Shown piece by piece: positions 1-8,486 of a stretch of DNA of 64,000 nucleotides. Every line of letters starts with the position of its first letter. Within the stretch, counting starts at the first letter, position 1. Below the pieces are notes generated by a model. The model ran no database searches. It was not told the DNA's origin and saw only the letters and a program-made list of their open reading frames with translations. A program made the position numbers and the translations under genes. Source of the DNA: Alteromonas sp. BMJM2 (GTDB lineage Bacteria; Pseudomonadota; Gammaproteobacteria; Enterobacterales; Alteromonadaceae); assembly GCF_027257845.1 (NCBI RefSeq), contig NZ_JAPVOT010000002.1:186001-250000 (forward strand). Direction: 5' to 3'.

Positions 1-379
1 AAGGCGCACTCAACGTGTCGCTGAAAAAAGGGGTCAGTCCCACGGCCTCGAATTCGCTTTCATCTTGCTCGTAGCGGGCCGAGGTTTGGTGTGCTTTATC
101 AGCCCACTGTGTATTCACGTGATTTAGGGTGTAAAAGCCCTGCTGCTTAATGTTATCCAATGAATCTCGCTGCACAGTGTGCGGACGCATTATCATGCCA
201 AGTAGCGGCGGGTTAGCACCTATGTGAACCACTGAACTAATAATGGCTACGTTGTTAGTTTTCCCATCTGTGGTTCCAAGCAGCACCGCCGATTTAAAGC
301 CAGACAAACTATTAATTAAATTAGCGCGGTAGCGCTGCTCTAAGTTGTCTAAATCATCGCGAGTCATACGGTCAGTCAT
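1..379 (-). CDS. Flavin reductase-like protein, partial (3' end outside window)
   Basis: Reading the minus strand from an ATG at 379 gives 126 uninterrupted codons to the window edge, so only the N-terminal part is present. The protein starts MTDRMTRDDLDNLEQRYRAN and continues with the pattern of flavin reductase-like FMN-binding proteins: an early 'LxGFKSAVLLGT' strand, then 'NNVAIISSVVHIGANPPLLG' and 'MRPHTVQRDSLDNI'. Family members bind FMN and are usually NAD(P)H:flavin oxidoreductases or close relatives. The start overlaps the stop of the CPXCG gene by 8 bases, so the two are probably co-transcribed. The family call is good from these motifs. The exact substrate is not known. Confidence 0.72.
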   Translation of the reverse strand, partial: MTDRMTRDDLDNLEQRYRANLINSLSGFKSAVLLGTTDGKTNNVAIISSVVHIGANPPLLGMIMRPHTVQRDSLDNIKQQGFYTLNHVNTQWADKAHQTSARYEQDESEFEAVGLTPFFSDTLSAP

Positions 380-563
380 TTTCTCGTTCTGCCTCTATAG
401 AAAGTTCTTCACCGTGCTGAAACACTCTTAACTCGATGGGCTGACAGCAAACTTGGCAGTCTAATACTTGAACTTGACCAACGTCGTTTATTTCATCAAT
501 CTCAACATCATTAGGGGCCATACAGTACGGGCAGGAAAAGCCCATTGCGCGTGTCAAACTCAT
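372..563 (-). CDS. CPXCG-motif cysteine-rich zinc-ribbon protein
   Basis: A 63-residue protein with two cysteine pairs, CPYC near residue 11 and CQVC near residue 36, the spacing of a small zinc ribbon. It matches the family described as CPXCG-motif containing cysteine-rich proteins, which are acidic, soluble and of unknown function in gammaproteobacteria. The tail is rich in Glu and Asp. It is upstream of, and overlaps by 8 bases, the flavin reductase-like gene on the same strand, which suggests translational coupling. Metal binding is inferred from the cysteines only. Confidence 0.8.
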   Translation of the reverse strand: MSLTRAMGFSCPYCMAPNDVEIDEINDVGQVQVLDCQVCCQPIELRVFQHGEELSIEAEREND

Positions 564-813
564 ATCTTAATTCCATGTTTTTTCAATTTACTATAAATAC
601 GCGTATTACCAATGGGTGGATTGTTTTTAACTTCTTATACGTTGCTTGTTGAATGATTTATTGGATGAGTTATTGAAAAGCTTAGAGGACAGCTTAGGAA
701 ACAGTTTAGTGATCAGGTGCCAGTATTTTCGGTATTAATGATTAGATCAATACGTCTAAGCTTAAATGCTTAGGCTATCAATTGGGTATTCAAACAAGAG
801 TGAGGTGGCTGGT

Positions 814-1104
814 GTGGCAAACACTGTTGGGATATGTCCATGCTGCAAACGTAAGACGCGACTGACATATCATCATCTTATTCCGAAAAAAATGCACAGG
901 CGTCAATATTTTAAGAAGCATTACACAAAAGCCGAGCGCCAAGAAGGTGTGCATGTTTGCAGGCAGTGTCATAGCGGTATTCACCGCTTTTACGATGAAA
1001 TGACCCTTGCCAAAAACCTCTGCACATTGCCGCTATTACTAGCCGATGAACAGTTAGCATCGTTTTTTAGCTGGGTAAGTAAACAGCGGGTAAAGGTTGA
1101 TTAA
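814..1104 (+). CDS. Small HNH-type zinc-binding protein
   Basis: A short protein with the layout CPCC near the N-terminus, then a HHLIPKKMHRR block, then HVCRQCHSGIH. This is the Cys-x2-Cys / His-His-x2-Pro / Cys-x2-Cys-His-x3-His pattern of HNH-nuclease zinc fingers. I chose the GTG at 814 because a GAGTGAGG ribosome-binding-like stretch lies about 8 bases before it. An ATG at 766 is in frame but has no such site and would add residues unlike the family. The length (about 96 aa) means it is an HNH domain with little else. Nuclease activity is inferred, not shown. It stands alone, upstream of the FAN1-like nuclease gene on the same strand. Confidence 0.7.
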   Translation: MANTVGICPCCKRKTRLTYHHLIPKKMHRRQYFKKHYTKAERQEGVHVCRQCHSGIHRFYDEMTLAKNLCTLPLLLADEQLASFFSWVSKQRVKVD

Positions 1105-1266
1105 TGGTGCTGTATAAATATACACTATAGCGAGTTTTTGTTATGATTTGGGTCGCTATGATGTGAGAAGCTATGACTTTAGAAGGCATGGCTAAACGGC
1201 TATAACCATTCGCTGTACCCAAATATCTTCAACTGACTATTTTTAACTGACTGGGCTGCTGGCCAA

Positions 1267-3420
1267 ATGCGAAAAGTGCGAAAAGATCTCCCTCCCCGCT
1301 ATTACCTCACTCATTTTCATGAGTTCCTCAGCTTTTTTGAGGGGGCAAGTGCGACACTGCTCTCTGATGAGGCCGCATCGTTTATCGAGCGTTTTAAGGC
1401 GTTAGACGATGACAAGCAGTGCACTATCGTACGTGCGGCTAACCGTAAATATGCGATTATTGACCGAACACAATTTAATTACGCAGAAATTAACACGCCT
1501 CAAGCTCAAATAAACAGCCTGATAGAAAGCGGTTGGTTTGGCGACCTCACGAACGCCTCGTTTAATGACATAGCCGGTGTGCTCACCAAAGATGCTATTT
1601 TAACGCTGTTGGCGGATTACGGCAGTACGCAAGGGCTGTCTTCACAAACTAAGCCAAAATTAGTGACGCTACTTGGTAATGAAATTCGTGCTAATGGATG
1701 GCCTAGCCGCTTTTCTATCGATAACTATTTAGTGTGTTTGTTTAACGATGCACTGCGCTTCCTATTATTTTTATATTTTGGCAATACGAAGAGCCGCTTA
1801 AATCAATTCTCCATGAGAGATTTAGGCGTTATGCGCACTCGTTCAGATTCGGTGACCGATGTTGCCCGATTTGAGAGTAAGTCAGATACAGAAGCTGCGT
1901 GGTTTTACGCAAACCACTACACGCAAATTCCGTTTTATCACACCGAGACTTTGCTTAACCTGGCTGATAGCGACTTTCCTAGCACCGAAGGTGTGTCAGC
2001 AGGGTTTTATAAAGATCAATTGCTGTACGCATTAGGATTAAAGCTATTAGACGAAGATAAGCAAAAAGGCCTTAATATTCTGCGCCTAGCAGACAGTGAT
2101 AAAGGGAAAGAAAAATGGATAAGAGAAAGCTATAAACTCGGCTCTGTTGACGAAGTGAAAAGTGAACTTGAGTATATTATTGATAACCCGCAATCGGATA
2201 CGCTATTGGCATTTGCTGAAGATTTTTATGCGCGCAAGTACAACAAAAAGCGCACCAGTACGGTGACCGATATGCTGCGTAATGCCAGTAGAGAACTATC
2301 GATTGATGTAAGCCAGAATCAGCAGGTTGAGCGGGGCGTGCTGGCCCATTATGCCAGACACGGTATTGAAGGCTGGCGCACAGAAAATCGATTGTGGCGA
2401 AGCCTTTTTGGGTTAACGTTTTGGACGCAGCTTTATGAAGAGGATACCTTGGTAACAGAGTTTGACCGACGTCCACTTTCGCTTAAGCAGAATAACTTTT
2501 ACGCCAAATTTGAAACCAGTATTGAAGCGTTGCTGTCGTCGTTAGATACGCCGGAAAAATTGCTATTTCATATTCAAAAAATGGCGACGCAGCACTACGG
2601 CAAGGTGAACAGCTTGTTCATGTGGTCTAGTCGGCTTTTAGCGCCCATAGAGGCATTACTTCACCACGGAGAGCTTCAGTCTATTCACAGCTTATTGCGA
2701 ATGATGTGCAAAGACTTTGAAAGTCTGAGAGATGGTTTTCCCGATATCATGGTGTACGACAACGGGTTGCGATTTGAAGAGATTAAAGCGCCGGGAGATC
2801 AGTTACGACGCAACCAGCTAGTTTCTATTCAGCGTTTGCAGCAGGCTGGGTTTGAGGTGGCAGTCACTACCGTAAGCTGGGTACGCGACCCCGAGCAGCC
2901 CTACGTTGTAGTTGATATAGAGACAACTGGCGGAAATAATAGCTATAACCGCATTACTGAAATAGGCATGGTGAAACTTATTGCTGGTGAAGAGGTGGCT
3001 CGTTATCAAACTCTGCTGAATCCCCAGCGTCGTATTCCTTCAAATATTACTCGGCTGACAGGCATTTCAGATGAAATGGTAAAAGACGCACCGCTTTTTT
3101 CTGAGGTGGCCGAAGATATTGCTGAGTTTACACAAGATGCGGTATTTGTAGCTCACAATGTCAACTTTGACTACGGCTTTATTAAACAAGAGTTTGCCCG
3201 CCTTGAGCAGTCATTCCGCCGTCCGAAAATGTGCACGGTGAGAGAAATGCGTCGCACGCACCCTGGGTTGCCCTCTTATTCATTGGCCAATTTAACTAAG
3301 CACTTCTACATTTCGATGGAGCGTCATCACCGAGCGCTTTCCGATGCAAAGGCAGCTGCCGAGCTGCTCAAACTGGCATTTGAAAAAGATGATGAAGTAA
3401 ATGACTTGGCGAGCGAGTAG
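1267..3420 (+). CDS. FAN1-like VRR-NUC nuclease fused to a DEDDh (DnaQ-type) 3'-5' exonuclease
   Basis: A 717-aa protein with two nuclease modules. The first part up to about residue 540 resembles the bacterial FAN1 family (structure-specific, interstrand-crosslink repair). It ends in a VRR-NUC domain with the PD-(D/E)xK residues visible as Pro492-Asp493 and Glu505-x-Lys507. From about 545 to 705 there is a DnaQ-like exonuclease with Exo I VVVDIETTG (Asp550, Glu552), Exo II AHNVNFD (Asp635) and Exo III with His688 and Asp693. All catalytic positions look intact in both modules. Bacterial FAN1 proteins are usually near 550 aa, so the exonuclease is an extra C-terminal domain. It is probably a cytoplasmic DNA repair enzyme that cuts and then trims. 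It appears monocistronic. Confidence 0.85.
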   Translation: MRKVRKDLPPRYYLTHFHEFLSFFEGASATLLSDEAASFIERFKALDDDKQCTIVRAANRKYAIIDRTQFNYAEINTPQAQINSLIESGWFGDLTNASFNDIAGVLTKDAILTLLADYGSTQGLSSQTKPKLVTLLGNEIRANGWPSRFSIDNYLVCLFNDALRFLLFLYFGNTKSRLNQFSMRDLGVMRTRSDSVTDVARFESKSDTEAAWFYANHYTQIPFYHTETLLNLADSDFPSTEGVSAGFYKDQLLYALGLKLLDEDKQKGLNILRLADSDKGKEKWIRESYKLGSVDEVKSELEYIIDNPQSDTLLAFAEDFYARKYNKKRTSTVTDMLRNASRELSIDVSQNQQVERGVLAHYARHGIEGWRTENRLWRSLFGLTFWTQLYEEDTLVTEFDRRPLSLKQNNFYAKFETSIEALLSSLDTPEKLLFHIQKMATQHYGKVNSLFMWSSRLLAPIEALLHHGELQSIHSLLRMMCKDFESLRDGFPDIMVYDNGLRFEEIKAPGDQLRRNQLVSIQRLQQAGFEVAVTTVSWVRDPEQPYVVVDIETTGGNNSYNRITEIGMVKLIAGEEVARYQTLLNPQRRIPSNITRLTGISDEMVKDAPLFSEVAEDIAEFTQDAVFVAHNVNFDYGFIKQEFARLEQSFRRPKMCTVREMRRTHPGLPSYSLANLTKHFYISMERHHRALSDAKAAAELLKLAFEKDDEVNDLASE

Positions 3421-3588
3421 GCTAGTGAGTAAGTTAATAGCTTGGTTAATGACTAGGTCAACGACTAGCGCAGCACCTTCTAATAAAAATTGAACGAAGA
3501 CGATATTTTTTCGTATGTACTGAGACCGCAGTGTTTTACATAAATATAGCGTGATACAAGCGTAACCTTAGTCCGAGCAAAACCGTTT

Positions 3589-3861
3589 ATGAGTACAACT
3601 ATGTTAGACGAAGAACAACAGTCGCGAGTGATAGAAATGGCGTGGGAAGACAGAACGCCCTTTGAAGCCATTGAAAAGCTTTTTGGATTACCTGAAAAAG
3701 AGGTAATAAAGCTGATGCGCAAAAATCTCAAGCAGAAGACATTTAAAAATTGGCGAGCCCGTGTGTCTGGCCGCAAGACCAAGCACGCGAGTTTACGACC
3801 AGAGGGTGTAGACCGAGGTTATTGTCCGTCTCAGTATAAGGTAAAAAGTGCCAATAAATAG
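3589..3861 (+). CDS. TIGR03643/DUF2805 family protein of unknown function
   Basis: A 90-aa basic protein with the family's hallmarks: an early 'VIEMAWEDRTPFEAIE' helix, 'GLPEKEVIKLMRKNLK', and a conserved 'WRARVSGRKTKH' segment followed by 'PSQYK'. The first half looks like a helix-turn-helix, so nucleic acid binding is plausible, but the family has no established role. No overlap with its neighbours. A perfect 7-bp hairpin follows the stop codon. Confidence 0.82.
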   Translation: MSTTMLDEEQQSRVIEMAWEDRTPFEAIEKLFGLPEKEVIKLMRKNLKQKTFKNWRARVSGRKTKHASLRPEGVDRGYCPSQYKVKSANK

Positions 3862-3862
3862 C

Positions 3863-3882
3863 GCCTGTTAGCAGGCGCTGTA
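3863..3882 (+). terminator. Hairpin after the DUF2805 gene
   Basis: The stretch GCGCCTG-TTAG-CAGGCGC immediately after the stop codon forms a perfect 7-bp stem with a 4-base loop. There is no proper T-run behind it on the plus strand, so it may act as a weak terminator or as a boundary between two convergent genes. Confidence 0.4.
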
Positions 3883-3899
3883 AGGCAAATTTTCTGGTG

Positions 3900-4328
3900 T
3901 TATTCTACTGTGCTTACGGGCAATAAGAAGGCCATAAGCTGCTGGCGAAACGGGCTGGGGAATACAAGGGTATTGCCCGATTCATTAATGGTTTTAGCTT
4001 GGGCTACCAGCGGCCGGTAAGCAGCGTAAGCGGTATTGTTTTGTTCCACCTCTTCAACTCGCTGCATAATGTTTTCAATAAACTCATTAGCGGACAACGC
4101 CTCATCCCTTTTTAAATCCTCAGCTAACGCTTTTAACACGTAGGTTTCCCATTCTTTTCTATAGCTGTCTTGAAGTCTTTCGGGGTAAAGCGTTAGGTCG
4201 TCGATATCTCGTTTTAAATCGACAATATCGAGAGGGTCGTCATACAAAACGCGCAGGGCGAGGAGCACATCGTCAGATAATCTTGAAATCGGGAGTTTCT
4301 CTTTAAGCTGTTTGTAACGGCTTTGCAT
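3900..4328 (-). CDS. Hypothetical protein, 142 aa, helical
   Basis: A 142-residue soluble protein without signal peptide or membrane segment. It is rich in Leu, Glu, Asp, Lys and Arg in a pattern that predicts alpha helices ('DDVLLALRVLYDDPLDIVDLK', 'EFIENIMQRVEEVEQ'). I do not recognise the family. It is convergent with the DUF2805 gene. Base composition and codon use are like the neighbouring core genes, so it is likely a real and resident gene. Confidence 0.65.
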   Translation of the reverse strand: MQSRYKQLKEKLPISRLSDDVLLALRVLYDDPLDIVDLKRDIDDLTLYPERLQDSYRKEWETYVLKALAEDLKRDEALSANEFIENIMQRVEEVEQNNTAYAAYRPLVAQAKTINESGNTLVFPSPFRQQLMAFLLPVSTVE

Positions 4329-4454
4329 AGTACTACCTTAAACGTCATGAAGTGTCCCTAAGGTTGTAGTTCGCTTCCTTATCATTAGCCCAAAGTCTAA
4401 AGAACAAATTCCGTAGTTTAAAGGCGTAGAGGTTAAAAATAAGTAATCTTTTAT

Positions 4455-4555
4455 ATATGAACTTGTGCAAATTACGGGGCGTATCTATTCACGCACTGTT
4501 AAAGTGTGTACGCGTTCTTGCTGTTTGGCCCACCGTTTGGTGGGCCTTTTTTTTT
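4455..4555 (+). ncRNA. Candidate small RNA with intrinsic terminator
   Basis: No open reading frame on the plus strand leads into the strong terminator at 4527-4555, so something else must be transcribed here. Just upstream, GCGT (4479-4482) can pair with ACGC (4510-4513), enclosing ACGCACT (4491-4497) paired with AGTGTGT (4503-4509) through one G-T pair. A TATATA box near 4452-4457 could be a -10 element, but no good -35 element is visible. The expected transcript is about 90-100 nt. This is inferred from structure alone. Confidence 0.35.
4527..4555 (+). terminator. Strong Rho-independent terminator (orphan)
   Basis: GGCCCACC-GTTT-GGTGGGCC forms a perfect 8-bp GC-rich stem with a 4-base loop, followed directly by nine T residues. 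No plus-strand protein gene ends nearby. Confidence 0.85.
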
Positions 4556-4590
4556 GCGCGTGATTTATAGCACGCTCGAATAGCAGGCAT

Positions 4591-4616
4591 AAAAAAGCCG
4601 GTGCAAGGCACCGGCT
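4591..4616 (-). terminator. Terminator of the aroQ-accB-accC operon
   Basis: On the minus strand AGCCGGTGC-CTT-GCACCGGCT gives a 9-bp stem with a 3-base loop followed by a T-run (A-run at 4591-4596 on the plus strand). It lies 227 bases beyond the accC stop, leaving a long 3' untranslated region. Confidence 0.8.
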
Positions 4617-4804
4617 GAAGTGGAGACACGCTCCATAAGGTAAAACACACAAAAGAAAAAACAGTCATTACGGGAGACGTTTAAACTTGTGATAAGTATA
4701 GGCGTGTAGTTTGAACAAGAAAAACAGTAAAAATTGATTGTTGTAATCGTTAAATTAGAATCAATAGGAAACGAAAAACAAAAAGAATTAAGAGGGGCAT
4801 AAAG

Positions 4805-4836
4805 TTGGGCTGCACTTAAACAACAGTGCAACCCAA
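4805..4836 (-). other. Long hairpin directly after the accC stop codon
   Basis: On the minus strand TTGGGTTGCACT pairs with AGTGCAGCCCAA over 12 bp (one G-T pair) with an 8-base loop, starting about 6 bases after the accC stop. Only three T residues follow, so it is a poor terminator by itself. It may protect the mRNA 3' end or attenuate read-through into the 190 bases before the real terminator. Confidence 0.55.
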
Positions 4837-4842
4837 GGGGGA

Positions 4843-6186
4843 TTAGGCTAGGCCTAGTTTCTTTTCAAGGTAGTGAATATTAGTGCCACCGGCAAAAAAG
4901 TTTTCATCTGCCATGATAGAGCGTTGAAGCGGAATATTTGTTTTTATTCCCTCTATTACGATTTCTTCTAATGCATGGCGCATTCGAGCAATAGCTTCAT
5001 CACGGCTTTCACCGTAAGCGATAAGTTTGCCTATCATAGAATCATAATAAGGAGGAACCGTGTAGCCCGCGTAAATGTGTGACTCCCAACGAATACCCAA
5101 ACCACCTGGAGCATGAAACATATTGATTAAACCAGGGCTTGGAATAAAAGTCTGAGGGTCTTCAGCGTTAATACGACACTCAATAGCGTGGCCGCGAATT
5201 TGAATCTGCGACTGATCAATAGACAGAGGCTGCCCTGCAGCTATGCGAAGCTGCTCTTTGATTAAATCAACGCCTGTGATCATCTCAGATACTGGGTGCT
5301 CTACTTGAATACGCGTATTCATTTCAATGAAATAAAACTCGCCGTTCTCGTATAGGAACTCAAAGGTTCCCGCACCACGATAATTTATTTCAACACACGC
5401 TCTGCGGCAGCGATCGCCAATTTTGGTTCGCATTTGCTCCGAAATTCCAGGTGCTGGCGCTTCTTCTACCACTTTTTGGTGACGACGCTGCATAGAACAG
5501 TCTCGCTCACCTAAGTGAATAGCGTTACCTTGCCCATCGGCCAGTACCTGTATTTCTACGTGGCGAGGGTTCTCTAGGAACTTTTCCATGTAGACAGTAG
5601 GGTTGCCAAAGGCTGCGCCTGCTTCTGCTTGAGTAGTTTCTATGGCTTTTACGAGCTCGCCTTCGCTGCGCACAACACGCATTCCGCGACCACCACCGCC
5701 ACCAGCAGCTTTAACAATGATTGGGTAACCAATGCGTTTGGCTATGGTTTTATTGCGCTCGTTATCATCTGTCAACGGGCCATCAGAACCAGGAACACAA
5801 GGCACCCCTGCTTTTTTCATTGCATTGATAGCAGATACTTTATCGCCCATCAGATTAATGGTGTCTGCTGTTGGGCCAATAAAGATAAAACCACTTTTTT
5901 CTACCGCTTCTGCAAAATCAGCATTTTCCGCTAAAAAGCCGTAGCCAGGGTGGATAGCAATTGAATTAGTTACTTCTGCTGCTGCAATAATACGAGGAAT
6001 ATTTAGGTAACTCTCGGTTGCAGACGCTTTACCGATACAAATGGATTCATCGGCGAGTAATACGTGCTTTAAATTTTTATCCGCAGTGGAGTGCACGGCT
6101 ACTGTCTTGATGCCAAGTTCTTTACAGGCTCTCAAAATACGTAGGGCAATTTCACCACGGTTAGCAATAAGTACTTTATCTAACAT
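4843..6186 (-). CDS. accC: Acetyl-CoA carboxylase biotin carboxylase subunit
   Basis: AccC carboxylates the biotin on AccB using ATP and bicarbonate, the first half-reaction of malonyl-CoA synthesis for fatty acids. The 447-aa length matches the E. coli protein (449). Visible landmarks are the N-terminal [12 protein letters not shown], Lys116, Lys159 followed by the glycine-rich loop GGGGGRGM (162-169), [12 protein letters not shown] and the biotin carboxylase C-terminal region. The ATG at 6186 is 14 bases after the accB stop. It is the last gene of aroQ-accB-accC and is followed by a long untranslated tail with two hairpins. Confidence 0.97.
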   Translation of the reverse strand: MLDKVLIANRGEIALRILRACKELGIKTVAVHSTADKNLKHVLLADESICIGKASATESYLNIPRIIAAAEVTNSIAIHPGYGFLAENADFAEAVEKSGFIFIGPTADTINLMGDKVSAINAMKKAGVPCVPGSDGPLTDDNERNKTIAKRIGYPIIVKAAGGGGGRGMRVVRSEGELVKAIETTQAEAGAAFGNPTVYMEKFLENPRHVEIQVLADGQGNAIHLGERDCSMQRRHQKVVEEAPAPGISEQMRTKIGDRCRRACVEINYRGAGTFEFLYENGEFYFIEMNTRIQVEHPVSEMITGVDLIKEQLRIAAGQPLSIDQSQIQIRGHAIECRINAEDPQTFIPSPGLINMFHAPGGLGIRWESHIYAGYTVPPYYDSMIGKLIAYGESRDEAIARMRHALEEIVIEGIKTNIPLQRSIMADENFFAGGTNIHYLEKKLGLA

Positions 6187-6200
6187 TGTGAATTGCTCAC

Positions 6201-6656
6201 TTATTCGATGATGAACATAGGTTGGTCAAACTCAACTGGGTCTTGGTTCTCTACTAAGATTGCTTTAACAACACCGGCTTTATCAGACTCGATTTGGTTC
6301 ATCATTTTCATGGCTTCTACGATACATAGTGTATCGCCAACTTTTACTTGCTGACCTACTTCGGCAAACGCTTTTGTAGTAGGTGAAGACGCGCGATAGA
6401 AGGTTCCGACCATTGGCGATTTAACCACATGGCCTGTTGGTGCTGCTGGTTCAGACACTGCTTCAGGCGCAGCTGGAGCTTGTGCCGGCGGCTGTTGTGG
6501 TGCCGCAGGTGCTGCAAAGCTGTAGTTTACCGGTGCATGAACGCCAGTTGGACCACGGTGAATACGTACTGACTCTTCACCTTCAGTGATTTCTAGTTCA
6601 GCTACACCAGACTCTTCAACTAGCTCGATGAGTTTCTTTATCTTTCTAATATCCAT
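6201..6656 (-). CDS. accB: Acetyl-CoA carboxylase biotin carboxyl carrier protein
   Basis: A 151-aa carrier protein. An N-terminal helical region is followed by an Ala/Pro-rich flexible linker (about residues 45-75) and a C-terminal biotinyl domain with the biotin attachment motif EAMKM, Lys117 being the modified lysine. It carries CO2 between AccC and the AccAD carboxyltransferase in the cytoplasm. The gene sits 14 bases upstream of accC and 14 bases downstream of aroQ, all on the minus strand. This is a common gammaproteobacterial arrangement linking fatty acid synthesis genes with aroQ. Confidence 0.97.
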   Translation of the reverse strand: MDIRKIKKLIELVEESGVAELEITEGEESVRIHRGPTGVHAPVNYSFAAPAAPQQPPAQAPAAPEAVSEPAAPTGHVVKSPMVGTFYRASSPTTKAFAEVGQQVKVGDTLCIVEAMKMMNQIESDKAGVVKAILVENQDPVEFDQPMFIIE

Positions 6657-6670
6657 GTTCTTTCTCTGCG

Positions 6671-7111
6671 TTATTTTTGCGATTTCGGTAAATTGATTGC
6701 TGCGGTTAGTGCAAGGGAATAACCCATAGGGCCAAGGCCAACAATGACACCAGCTGCAACATCAGAAAAATAGGAATGATGACGAAAAGATTCACGAGCG
6801 TGAACATTCGACAAATGAACTTCGATAAACGGAATGCTCACACTTAACAGCGCGTCGCGAATGGCCACACTTGTGTGCGTGAATGCAGCAGGATTAATGA
6901 TGATGGCATCTGTATTACCCATAGCGTCGTGTATGCGCTCAATAAGTGCATGTTCAGCGTTAGACTGAAAATGCGAAAGCGTCACATCGCTGGAGGCAGC
7001 TTGAGCCTGCAAGTCATCAACGATGTCTTGCAAAGTTTGCGTGCCGTACTTGTCGGGTTCTCTTTGGCCTAACATATTTAAATTAGGGCCGTTCAATAAC
7101 AAAATATTCAT
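6671..7111 (-). CDS. aroQ: 3-dehydroquinate dehydratase, type II
   Basis: A 146-aa protein starting [20 protein letters not shown], the signature of type II dehydroquinases, which convert 3-dehydroquinate to 3-dehydroshikimate in the shikimate pathway. The active-site loop with Tyr22, the '[17 protein letters not shown]' segment and the catalytic histidine region '[17 protein letters not shown]' are present. Length fits the family (about 145-150 aa; the active enzyme is a dodecamer in characterised members). First gene of aroQ-accB-accC. The 295-bp region upstream should carry the operon promoter, though I could not identify a clear one. Confidence 0.96.
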   Translation of the reverse strand: MNILLLNGPNLNMLGQREPDKYGTQTLQDIVDDLQAQAASSDVTLSHFQSNAEHALIERIHDAMGNTDAIIINPAAFTHTSVAIRDALLSVSIPFIEVHLSNVHARESFRHHSYFSDVAAGVIVGLGPMGYSLALTAAINLPKSQK

Positions 7112-7406
7112 CTAATTTGCTGCTATCTTCGTGTAACTGTCGTGGTACTCGTCATTTCAACAAAGTTTGCCGTCAGTTGCACGAAAAAAAAGCCAATAAC
7201 AGGTTCCGTTTTTAAATTTATATGTTGATTATAGAGATAGAGAAAGATTTAGCAGCAAAATACTGGTCTAATCAGGTGTTTTCGGCGCAAAGTTTTCGCT
7301 ACATAAACATGGTTTGGGCGTTTTTATTGTTAATGAAACGTTGCTTTTTTAAGCGTTGTATCACCTGCCATGCGTGGCTTTCAGCGATTTCCTGATGAAC
7401 TGTAAG

Positions 7407-8486
7407 CTAAAGTCGGGGGTTCTGTAGTGAAAACGGAACGCTTTGATAGCGACCGTGAAATTTTGCCACGTAAACACCGAAATGCAGGTGGGGAAGAGAC
7501 GAAAAGCCGGTATTCCCGGTGTACCCGATAAGTTGCCCTTGGGTAATTCGTTGCTCTCGTTTGACCACAACACCTTCATATTTGAGGTGATAATATTCAC
7601 CGGTGGTTCCATCGTCATGCAAAATGGCAACGTAATTTGCATGTTTCGCGAAATCTGGAGTAGGTCCGCCTTTTTTCCCATTGCGCTTGGTGTCTATAAC
7701 AATACCCCCTCGCGCCGCAAGTACGGGTGTGCCCTCACTAGCACCAAAATCCAGAGCATATTTAGACGCACCAAAGTGACTAAATTTTCCGTTAACGCCC
7801 TGCACAATAGGATAGCTTTGTTGAGGTTGTAACGGAGACGCATAACGATACTCACTATTATGAGCGGCACCGATATTACCTACGGTCCATTTCACGCGCA
7901 TGGTGGAGAAAAAGCGAGATGGTGACTGGGTCTCTCCTAAAACAATAGGGTCGTTATTAGCTAAAAAAGCGTTGGCATGGGCTTTATAACCGAGGTCTGT
8001 TGAATACAGTGTTAGGGCTACGGGTAAATCGATGTAACGCTGAACGCGTATGACATAGCTACCGCTGGTATCGTCTTTTTCACTTAACAAAAAGCAAAAG
8101 CGGCGCTCATCAAAGCAACCCTCTCGCTGCATACTCTTTGAAAGGCTTTGTTTTGACGGGCTTTGATTCGACAGGCTATTTGACGGGACTTGTACAGCAG
8201 AGGTTAAGAGGCTGATGGCCCGTAATGTCGTTGCCGAGGCGATTGGCTTTGATGAGTGCTTTGTTGAACCAACGAGCGTGGATAAAGCGTGTGGTGCTGA
8301 AGCCTGAAGTGGCGATGGCCAAATACATAAAGCCAAAGCAACCAACGGCCAAGCATCCAACGCCCACGCAAAGAATGCTCGTAACCGACCACTCACAGAT
8401 TTTTTATGTAGCCACTTATGCCGCCACTCATTCTGCCACTGGTGTTGTCCAAACCGCGGCGTAATGATGCTACTCGTCGCGGGCAT
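7407..8486 (-). CDS. M23 (LytM) family metallopeptidase, exported
   Basis: The C-terminal third is a lysostaphin-type M23 domain: 'FSHFGASKYALDFG' with the first His and Asp zinc ligands, then 'YYHLKY' and the terminal HLHFG motif. Such enzymes cut peptidoglycan cross-bridges or act as amidase activators. A hydrophobic stretch ending WPSPLQASA is a probable signal peptide, so the protein is periplasmic. The start is uncertain. The frame extends to an ATG at 8555, inside dsbD; the ATG at 8486 still overlaps dsbD by 17 bases, and a GTG at 8396 would give the most typical signal peptide. A Ser/Gln-rich low-complexity stretch separates signal and domain. Confidence 0.82.
   Translation of the reverse strand: MPATSSIITPRFGQHQWQNEWRHKWLHKKSVSGRLRAFFAWALDAWPLVALALCIWPSPLQASAPHALSTLVGSTKHSSKPIASATTLRAISLLTSAVQVPSNSLSNQSPSKQSLSKSMQREGCFDERRFCFLLSEKDDTSGSYVIRVQRYIDLPVALTLYSTDLGYKAHANAFLANNDPIVLGETQSPSRFFSTMRVKWTVGNIGAAHNSEYRYASPLQPQQSYPIVQGVNGKFSHFGASKYALDFGASEGTPVLAARGGIVIDTKRNGKKGGPTPDFAKHANYVAILHDDGTTGEYYHLKYEGVVVKREQRITQGQLIGYTGNTGFSSLPHLHFGVYVAKFHGRYQSVPFSLQNPRL

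Larger units (their letters stand above)
4329..4842. other. 514-bp intergenic region with two opposed terminators and no protein gene
   Basis: It holds a candidate structured RNA ending in a strong plus-strand terminator (4455-4555), the minus-strand terminator of the acc operon (4591-4616), and a long hairpin just after the accC stop (4805-4836). Small open frames here have no coding character. Confidence 0.7.

Noticed and set aside
4565..4831. 88-codon minus-strand open frame after accC
   Set aside because: It spans the terminator and the hairpin of the acc operon and has an unlikely Cys/Phe-rich sequence.
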